Shown one piece after another: positions 56,846 to 64,000 of a stretch of DNA of 64,000 bases. Both the position numbers and the translations under genes were made by a program. The first letter of the stretch is position 1, and each line of letters opens with the position of its first letter. Below the pieces are notes generated by a model. It ran no database searches. It was not told where the DNA came from and saw only the letters and a list, made by a program, of their open reading frames with translations. The stretch covers positions 248,001 through 312,000 of the forward strand of contig NW_015622543.1 of NCBI RefSeq assembly GCF_000835495.1, given 5' to 3'. This DNA is from Cladophialophora immunda (Eukaryota > Ascomycota > Eurotiomycetes > Chaetothyriales > Herpotrichiellaceae).

Positions 56846-59800
56846 ATGAAACTTTGTAATCACAACCAATGGCTCAGCGTTAGCAAGCAAGGTTTTGAGA
56901 CCGCTCTACTCGAATCTAATAGACTGCGTGCGCTCCTTAGCCACGTAGTTGATCCTGATGAGGCCGCACCGAGCCTCTATGTGTTTATTGGGGAGCGTAC
57001 CAAATCAATTGCCCTTGAGAAGGCGTTCGGAATTAGGCGGAGAAGGATTTTCAAAAGTAAACAGTATGCTGGGGACGTAAATTTGCACATGGTGTCTGGC
57101 TCAGAGCGCTCCACGAGACCGGTATTAGTCGCCGAAGGCGCTCTCAATACCCGAGGCTTTCGATATCACACGACAGGTCACAGCTGTCATGAGATAAACA
57201 GGTGGCCTCTCAGTAATTCCGAGTCATATTGCCCAGATGGTCTCGAACAAGCACTCCTTAGCCGTCTACTCCTGCCCTTCACAGACGTTTTCTGCTTCTT
57301 TGCTTCGGATTTGGGAGGGTTTCCGACCCTTGCGCGTCACCTTGGCGGGTGGCTTCGTAACAAAAGCGTTTCAAAAACACCGCCTCTGACGAAACCGACG
57401 GTCATTATTGTCACTGACAAGATGCCCCCGACATCTCAGAGGGAAAGAGAGGCGAAGAAAGCGTTCCTCTGGTTGTTGAAAGAGCAGAGGGCACAGGATG
57501 ACTTATTTGACCTTATATCTGACCTCGAAGTTGTTGCAATCCGCCCCCCTCGTACTCTAGGCCCCTCCCCTGACTGGAATCGACTGAAGAAGAGGTTATT
57601 GATGGCGTCAAATAGGGCGCGAAAACATAGAGTTGAAATGCAAACGCTATACTCTATGACTCACCTAGTGGCGTTTGTCGAGGCAGCGTGCAAGCACTTT
57701 TCCGAATTCCCAACACAGCCATTTGGTTTCATTCAAGCCTCTCGTATGCAGAATCCAGCAGCATTAGACCTGAAAACCCACCTTGAAAACCTCATCCGAC
57801 ACTGCGGAACGCCAGAGGATCTGATCAATTTTGCTGCTCCGGTAGTTGCTTCGAGTTTCCTTTTAGACAGCTATCCCCCAGATTGCCATAGTAAGTACTT
57901 GATAAGTAAAATATTCAGGAAGCTGACCCCAAATTAGTGTTCGACCCGCGACACCTCTTCCAAGAAATATACCAAGAAGCTCTTAATGACGCTCTTGGTG
58001 AGCGTGTCATCTCTTTCGAGTCATCATCCAAGGTGATCTTACGGACAGGAGTTTTGAACACGATTCAGACCCACCTGATCCAATATTTTCAGGCGTTGAC
58101 TTCAATCACCGGTGCCTCTAGTGCGGCTATCCATTTAACAAACCTTCAAAGATACAAGGACAAATGGGGCCAGATTTATAGTAAGGATACTTGCTTCTCT
58201 TGTATCTGCCGAACTCCACAATATTGTTTCCCCTGTGGCCATTTGGTGTGTGAGACCTGTTTTCAAATTTTCGGGAAAGTAACACCGAGTGAACCATGGG
58301 TCTATCGAGTTGATTCGTGCTTTCTCTGTACAGTAAAATGGGCAACGGATATTGTCTTCACGGTGAAAGCCCCCACACGTGGAGTGAGTATCCTGTGTCT
58401 CGATGGTGGAGGAACGCGGGGCATTATTCCTTTAACTCTGATGAAGAGGATCCAGGAACAGATCGGTCTCCCCATACCGATTCAGAAATATTTCAAGCTC
58501 GTCGCTGGTGTTAGTTCAGGTATACGCGCTTCTCAACCCGGGCAGGTTATCGAGGCTAACCGTTTGGTAGGAAGCATCACGGCGTTGGCCATGTACCATA
58601 AGGGTTGGCCCATAGATAAGTGTATCGAGTCTTTCCTGAATCTTGCCAAATCTTCTTTCAAACAGGAGAACACCCTCGGCATCCCTCTTATATCATGGCT
58701 GATGAGGATGTTCCGATTTTATACTCAAGACGGACTCTACAAACCTGAAGGTCTCGAATCGGTCTTGCAGCAAACTCTCGGACTAGAAACAAAGATGCTA
58801 GATTGTTCCTATGCCACCCAACTAGGGGCAAAAATATGCGTGCTTGTGGCGACGACACTGAAGAAGCCGTCATGCCGCATGTTTGTGAATTATGTTAAAG
58901 GCCAGCAATCCATTGAGAACTATGGTAAGTGGTTATCGTGAGAGGTACTCACTGTCTTCTTACCACAGTTTTAGAAAACACGGAAGAAGTAGGGACAAAC
59001 GTTCCACTCTGGGAGATGTAAGTAAAAGCATTCTTTAGAAAGCAAATCAAGGCTGACCAAGCCAGTGCGAGAGCCGCGTCTGCCGCTCCGGTGTAAGTAT
59101 CTAGGACGAGATCTTTCGCTCGGATCTAACAAGGTCCATCAGATTCTTCCCTACCAAGCGTATTCCCGAGATAGGTACATTCCAGGATGCTGGTCTTCTC
59201 GCAAACGATCCGGTCGCCACGGCTTTCTCGGAAGCGGCTATCTTGTACCCGTCGACGTCAATCGATCTGATTTTATCTCTTGGCACTGGGAAGCTTCTGA
59301 AAACTGCGTACGACCAATTACCTGGAGTTGCCGCTTCTCCTGCGAGTGCTGCGTTCAGGGTACGAGATTTAGTCTGGGAAAAATCGAGGGATCAGCAAGT
59401 TCGGCAAGTGTTTGCCCATCATTCGAGATACCATCGGCTCGACCACGAGGTCGACCACGATTATGGTCTTGACGATATAAGTCATATGCTTGAGCTTAAG
59501 TCCGATGTCGAGCACAATACTTCACTATCGGAGTCAATTGATCGAGTTGCTAGGTGTGCAGTTGCTTCACTATTTTACTTCGAACTAGGGGATTTACCGA
59601 CGCGAAGGAATGGTAGATATATTGGTACCGGCCGCATTCTATGCTCTATCCTAGGGAAAGACCCGGAATTTAAGATACTACTCACTCAGCTTGCGTCCCG
59701 CTATGCCCAGTTCCATGTTAACGGCGAACCAATCCCTGGGGATTGGTGTGATCCAAGATCTCTCGACTTGGATGGAAACTTTTGCAGAATCGTTACGCTG

Positions 59801-60058
59801 AAGACTGCTGAGCAAATTAGTGTTACCCTGCGAATGGGGAATGCATCGACCGAGACTCATATTAGTGGATTGCCGTCAACGATCGGCAACCTTATAAAAG
59901 CCCAGGGTTTTAATGCTTACTTTGGGACTAGAGATCACCGAAAAAGGAAGAGACCCGCAGAAGAAAGTCTCACCGCTGGAAAGAGGATGAAAGTCTCGAG
60001 TGGAACTCGTACCTATGGGACTCGGCTATCGGTCGACAATCATGTATCTATCATCTGA
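56846..60058 (+). CDS. RING-finger patatin-like phospholipase
   Basis: Six exons: 56846-57890, 57938-58519, 58571-58924, 58969-59017, 59066-59092 (27 nt) and 59143-60058, giving 990 aa with exact closure. Residues 1-430 form the conserved N-terminal region of this fungal family (VFIGERTKSIALEKAF, ending FLLDSYPPDCHMFDP). A RING-HC finger follows: C434-x2-C437, C448, H450, C453, C456, C476, C479. The patatin domain has the oxyanion loop DGGGTRG (504-510), nucleophile Ser541 in GVSSG (whose codon block is split by a 51-nt intron), WEIARAASAAPVFF, and the dyad Asp701 in QDAG. It hydrolyses acyl esters of membrane lipids. This architecture is the patatin-like (plp) family found recurrently in Starships. 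The basic tail (HRKRKRPAEES) may be a nuclear signal. Confidence 0.88.
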
Positions 60059-60802
60059 AACTTACTGTAGCTGGGCTATATTCACTACAGGAAACGTAGC
60101 GTCGCAAGTTTTATCTAAAGCTAGGTAACAGAAGCCACTTCGCAGCTGAGCCACAGAATAAAAATAGGTCAGCAATTTAAATCCTTCCTTTGAATAGGCA
60201 GCCTCTTTATTTAACCTTGGCGTGAAGGCTCCCTAGAAGCCACTGGTAGATATAGTGACATAGCCTGCGAGCTGACTGACAGATGGCAGCTATGAGAGGC
60301 GTAAACCATAGATTATCCACAGCGTTGGGGAGCTCCCTGAGAGAGCCTACTCTCAGCCTGTGGTAAGTAGGAATACGGCGTGCGCGTTCTTGGCGCTTCC
60401 TCGTATAGAAGATCTTAGGGAAGGCTTAGGAGGCGGGTTCTTAGGATATTAGACGTACAAGAAGACTTTGTTAGAGAGTATGTTGAATTGTTTGTACACA
60501 CTCTGGCGACGTTGGCTTTTATATTTTACCCGGCTACATTTGGTAGGAGAGAAAGCACCCAGTATGACGATTACTCCTAATAATGGTCGCTCCTCTTTCC
60601 AATTATCGTTGTGGATCCGATGCAAACTCTTCTTACCTTCAATAGTATTAATGTTAAATTGGTTACGGTAGAAGAATATATTTAGCTAAGGATATACCTT
60701 TAATCTAAGAAAATTTATCTATGAAATACTGTCCTATAAAGTCTATATTTCAAGAGCTTCTAAACCTCACGCTATATAAAGAACTGTCATGTAGAGAACT
60801 AT
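60059..60802. other. Gene-free stretch
   Basis: No coding frame of note. AGCCTACTCTCAGCCTGTGG and neighbouring sequence (60240-60460) looks like decayed repeat DNA but I found no paired ends. Confidence 0.3.
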
Positions 60803-61203
60803 TTACTCACTAGGACTTGGCCCGTTACATTGATACTGATCATTTACCTTCTTACAATAAGGATAACCACAGTGCGCAACTACAAAGGACCAGGTATATG
60901 GAGTATCCGGAGTAACAGCGGTAGTCAGCCAAGTATTTGGATCAGAAGACTGTTGACTACATTGGAGCTTTAAACAATTAGTCAATACTGTGCGTTAATC
61001 TAACATGAGCTTACTATATCAAAACAATTATCTGAGCATGCAAGGGCATTGGCCTGGCTGACGTCGCACGCCGAACCTTCCAATACTGTGAGTGCGGCCC
61101 CTTGACATTCTCGGCGAAAGAGATTAGGATTGACTAAGGGGTTGGATAAGGACAACTGAGCTGTAGGCAGAAGGATAAGAAACGGTAAATTGGACCTCTT
61201 CAT
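60803..61203 (-). CDS. Small secreted cysteine-rich protein
   Basis: Exons are complement 61203-61015 and 60967-60803 (47-nt intron, GTAAGC, TTGACTAA, AAAG), 117 aa. A signal peptide covers about residues 1-20 (MKRSNLPFLILLPTAQLSLS). The mature part of about 97 aa has eight cysteines (FRREC, GSACD, ALACS, DNC, LQC, AHC, YC and QC), enough for four disulfides. No family recognised. The size and cysteine content are those of secreted effector-like or antimicrobial-like fungal proteins; no function is proven. The minus-strand TATATAAG lies about 90 bases upstream. Confidence 0.65.
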
Positions 61204-61756
61204 CCTGAATAAATATAAGCGACAGTCATCGAATGACAGAGTTTTGAATATGGCAGTGTGGAAGATACAAATAGAGAGCGTAAGTTCACTTATATAGTAA
61301 GACACTGAGATTAGGAAGCCTACGGCAGACGGCGCCAGTAAACAGGCTAACCTTGCGCTGAAGAACCAAATATAGAATTATAGAGAATATTTTAAGGTAT
61401 GTGGGTTCGCGGACAAACATTAACTAGGTAAGCGGAATATCTATTGTTACCTACTTCCATTTCGATACATTCTATATAAGTACAGATTTTGAAAATTAAG
61501 ATGTTTACCTGTATTATTTCCTCATTATCTCTTCCTTGCCAGTATACTCTTTTTATATTCGGCCTTTGTGAGTCCACTGACGATGCGAGTATTATCACTC
61601 CTTGGATTAGCCTGCTCTCTTGTATCTCTAATTATTTCCATATTATGCGTCTCAGCGGGGTCGAGAAAGTCTTTTCTTGGAAAGGCTAATTTAATGACGG
61701 TATAGGAACAGTTTCCACGGCGGGTTGGCTAGTCTCTAATGATTAACTAGTTAAAT
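61204..61756. promoter_or_regulatory. Divergent intergenic region
   Basis: Between the secreted protein and the SUR7 gene. TATATAAG (minus strand) near 61291-61298 faces the secreted-protein gene. Confidence 0.4.
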
Positions 61757-62487
61757 ATGTCCCGCATTGGTCACACGAGTGTCTTCAATACTACCAAAGG
61801 CGACGGCAGCTTTCTAAGTGGGCTTGAAAATAATATCAAGGGGGGCATTGATAACCTTTTTGATGATGCTACTTCTGATATTGCACATGCGCTAGATCTT
61901 CCCGACTTCTTCATCATATATCTAATGGGCTATTGCGCAGGCAACTATACCCTAAATGCAACACAATATCCTCCGAGTTTGTCAGAATGCTCGAATCACA
62001 CAATGGTGTTCAACTTTAACCTAACGGAGACTGTGGAACATTACCTTCCTAATAATATAACCTTAGAAGATCTTCATTGGCCTTCTACTATTACACTTTG
62101 GGAACGCGCTCTCAGAATTCCTACCATCATCTTGAGTATTTTTTATTGGCTAAGTATTATATTCACAGGTCTTGGAGTATCTGCTGCTGCTTGGAAAGTA
62201 TTCTATGGGCGACCCCTTTCCACATTGGTGAACCTCGTAATCAAAGTGGTAACTGTCATCATTACTCCCCCTACTGATCCCAATATTCTAACGCTCATCT
62301 TCCTTAGCCGGCGTTTCTTACAATTACGCTAGCCTCCACCATTTCAACTTTCGTAATTGTTAGAGGGGTAGACATAATCAACAAGTATGGAGAACAAATA
62401 GGGATTTCCGCGCAGAGAGGACCAGTATTTTTAGGGATGACATGGGTAGCTACAGGGTTGATGTTGCTTGCTTTCATACTCGTGTAG
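61757..62487 (+). CDS. SUR7/PalI-family membrane protein
   Basis: Exons 61757-62248 and 62308-62487 (59-nt intron, GTAACT, TTCTAAC, TTAG) give 223 aa. The long extracellular part has MGYCAGNYTLNATQ and SECSNHTMVFNFNLTETV with several N-glycosylation sites and paired cysteines, as in the SUR7 family. The later helices are IFYWLSIIFTGLGVSAAAW, PAFLTITLASTISTFVIVRG then VDIINKYGEQIG, and FLGMTWVATGLMLLAFILV, with the family's VDIINKYG block. The expected first helix at the N-terminus is missing or very weak, so an upstream exon may exist. SUR7 proteins mark eisosomes and cortical patches of the plasma membrane. Confidence 0.8.
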
Positions 62488-62701
62488 CCTTGAGGCGAAG
62501 TTAATAGTAATACTCTTTCAGAGGATTATCTCACTATAGGGGGAAGTTATATCATAGTTCTTATCACACTACTTTTCCGAGACCTAGGCTCCTAGCTCCC
62601 TTTGTCATACCTATAGCAACCAACCACCAAGGGCTAATTTCATTGTCAACGACCTCCCTTCCAATAGTGTTTGATCGGGAAATATGTCCCTGACTGATAC
62701 G

Positions 62702-63456
62702 TTATCCTCTGTGATAGCAGATATAGTCGAAGTGAAAACAAGACTCTCCATCTTGATGGGGTTTTAGCTTCGTTAACGGCTGGGGTATCTCTAAGCCTGC
62801 CAAGGAAGCATATGCCGTGGCCCATGGACTAATGACATAATTATCTGTCCCAAATTCGTTGCTATAGATCGTGTGTGGTGCGTAAGGGGCCGGGGTAGTC
62901 GGCGAGTTTGTCCAGTTGGTTCCTGTTTGATCGCCGGTGTGACCGGTACAAACGGCGAAGTGTTGTCTTTTCTGCATTGTAGAGGGTAATGCTGTTTGCT
63001 CGGAAAGCGTGGGGGTGACGAGGAAACCAGCTTTAACGCTGTCGGCGGTCGAAGTCTCTTGGCTAGAGCTAGGCGCGCCGCGTTTGGTGATTGGGGATTC
63101 GGCTCCTTTGTCGTAGGATCCATCTCCTGCCATTGCTATAGACCCTGAGTCGAAAAGGGGACTGCCGGCAGGTGTGGCGAGATTGAGTCGTTCTAACTCT
63201 AGAAATTCTAACCTTTCCTTAAGCTTCTTGCGATATCTTCGCTGTTGTGATTGTGAGTATAAGTGATGTAGTGCTTGGTAAATGAGCACACCTGAGCGTT
63301 CCGATTCTGGGCGCGACGCCGTTCCGCGAGGTCGGAAATGTTTTTCCAGTCTTCGTCAGCGTCATCAACCGCACTGTTAGTTGCGCTGTTGAAATTTGCT
63401 AGAGAAGATTTCGAAGAAGATGTTTTGGAGTCAGACTGCACTTGAGACCCATCCAT
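62702..63456 (-). CDS. bZIP transcription factor
   Basis: Exons are complement 63456-63292 and 63241-62702 (50-nt intron, GTGTGC...CAACAG), 234 aa. The intron falls inside the basic region; splicing gives ERRRAQNRNAQRRYRKKLKE followed by a short leucine/isoleucine zipper (RLEFLELERLNLA). NRNAQRRYR fits the N-x-A-Q-R/x-x-R signature of the fungal AQRNYR-type bZIPs. The zipper is only about two heptads long. The remainder is Ser/Thr/Pro-rich, likely an activation region. Nuclear. It converges with the SUR7 gene. Confidence 0.82.
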
Positions 63457-64000
63457 TATCAAGAAAGGGTACTATGTACGTGTGTATAGTGAGACCAATA
63501 ACCTAAAAATTCCAGTCGATTACAACTGGAAACAGTTTATATATTATGGAAGCTCAGGGAGACCTCGAACTTAATGTGGCCAACCGTAGTAGCTATCTCA
63601 CGACACTGGGTCCAAATATTTATTATCTCCCACTTCTCAAACTATAGTGCGAGTTCGGAGACGGACCACCTTAGTTAGGGCGGTTAACTTCGAAAGATAG
63701 AATGGAGCACACCGGTTCCAAATGTCGCGAAAAAATCTATCGATCCCCACCAAGAAACAATAATACGCTAGCCAATAAGGTAACCAAAGTGTCTCATTGG
63801 TTATATAGGTTCTTCCTTTACAAGTAGTTCACTAGTGTACCTTTCCTAGCAAAGATATCATTAATTGTGCGAGTCCGATGTTTGAGGAACTCCAGGAGGG
63901 AGCCAGCAGCGTGGCCTCTTACAAACAATGACTAGGGGAATATCTCCCGGGCGCAATCCTAGACCTCGACGCCGCCTATTTGTGTAGCCAACCTCGTTGT
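63457..64000. other. Upstream region of the bZIP gene
   Basis: No gene recognised to the window end. Confidence 0.35.

Noticed and set aside
1..64000. Starship captain (DUF3435 tyrosine recombinase), PKS or NRPS genes
   Set aside because: None of the frames shows the recombinase R-x-x-Y core or synthase domains, so none is claimed.
1..64000. tRNA or rRNA genes
   Set aside because: No cloverleaf with paired A and B boxes was found; isolated GGTTCGA strings lie in coding or unstructured sequence.

Overview
The window is nuclear DNA of a filamentous ascomycete (Pezizomycotina). The evidence is about thirty genes with short GT-AG introns (mostly 45-78 nt, with CTAAC or CTGAC branch points), fungus-specific families (DUF3723, Zn2Cys6, SUR7, GH76 of the Dcw1/Dfg5 type, YAT permease), and a retroelement at the left end carrying the C-to-T/G-to-A decay typical of repeat-induced point mutation (RIP). 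I cannot fix the genus. Intron-exon models below were built by hand from splice signals, reading-frame continuity and protein-family continuity; most close to an exact multiple of three.

Layout. 1-4.4 kb: minus-strand Ty3/gypsy element destroyed by RIP (RT, protease and zinc-knuckle remnants readable). 4.4-6.6 kb: abruptly GC-rich DNA with no convincing gene. 6.7-8.7 kb: MYB/SANT-type protein. 9-16 kb: GT25 glycosyltransferase, DUF6919-like protein, a broken amino-acid permease, a GH76 wall enzyme. 16-23.7 kb: DHA2 efflux pump, haem aldoxime dehydratase divergent from a Baeyer-Villiger-type flavin monooxygenase, a hypothetical protein. 24-33.5 kb: PLAC8 protein, TPR and decarboxylase relics, a type III PLP decarboxylase, indoleamine 2,3-dioxygenase, a DHA1 transporter. 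33.8-34.3 kb: degenerate minisatellite. 34.8-40.4 kb: a kinase-like protein lacking catalytic motifs, divergent from a 1170-aa DUF3723 protein. 40.5-43.9 kb: a MITE, a ferric reductase and a methyltransferase. 44.5-51 kb: zinc-ribbon-like protein, mini MADS-like protein, 8-exon PAQR receptor, coiled-coil protein, Zn2Cys6 regulator and O-methyltransferase. 52 kb: an array of CCAGTTGACC motifs. 53-64 kb: small hypothetical genes, a RING-patatin phospholipase, a small secreted cysteine-rich protein, SUR7-type and bZIP genes.

Interpretation. DUF3723, ferric reductase, patatin-like phospholipase and NLR-type genes are the recurrent accessory families of Starship giant mobile elements, and MYB/SANT genes are also reported there. 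All of these, with the NLR represented only by a TPR relic, occur here among patchy metabolic cargo, RIP scars, MITEs and broken genes. I infer that the window is Starship cargo or an equivalent accessory compartment. No captain (DUF3435 tyrosine recombinase) or element end is visible, so this remains an inference.
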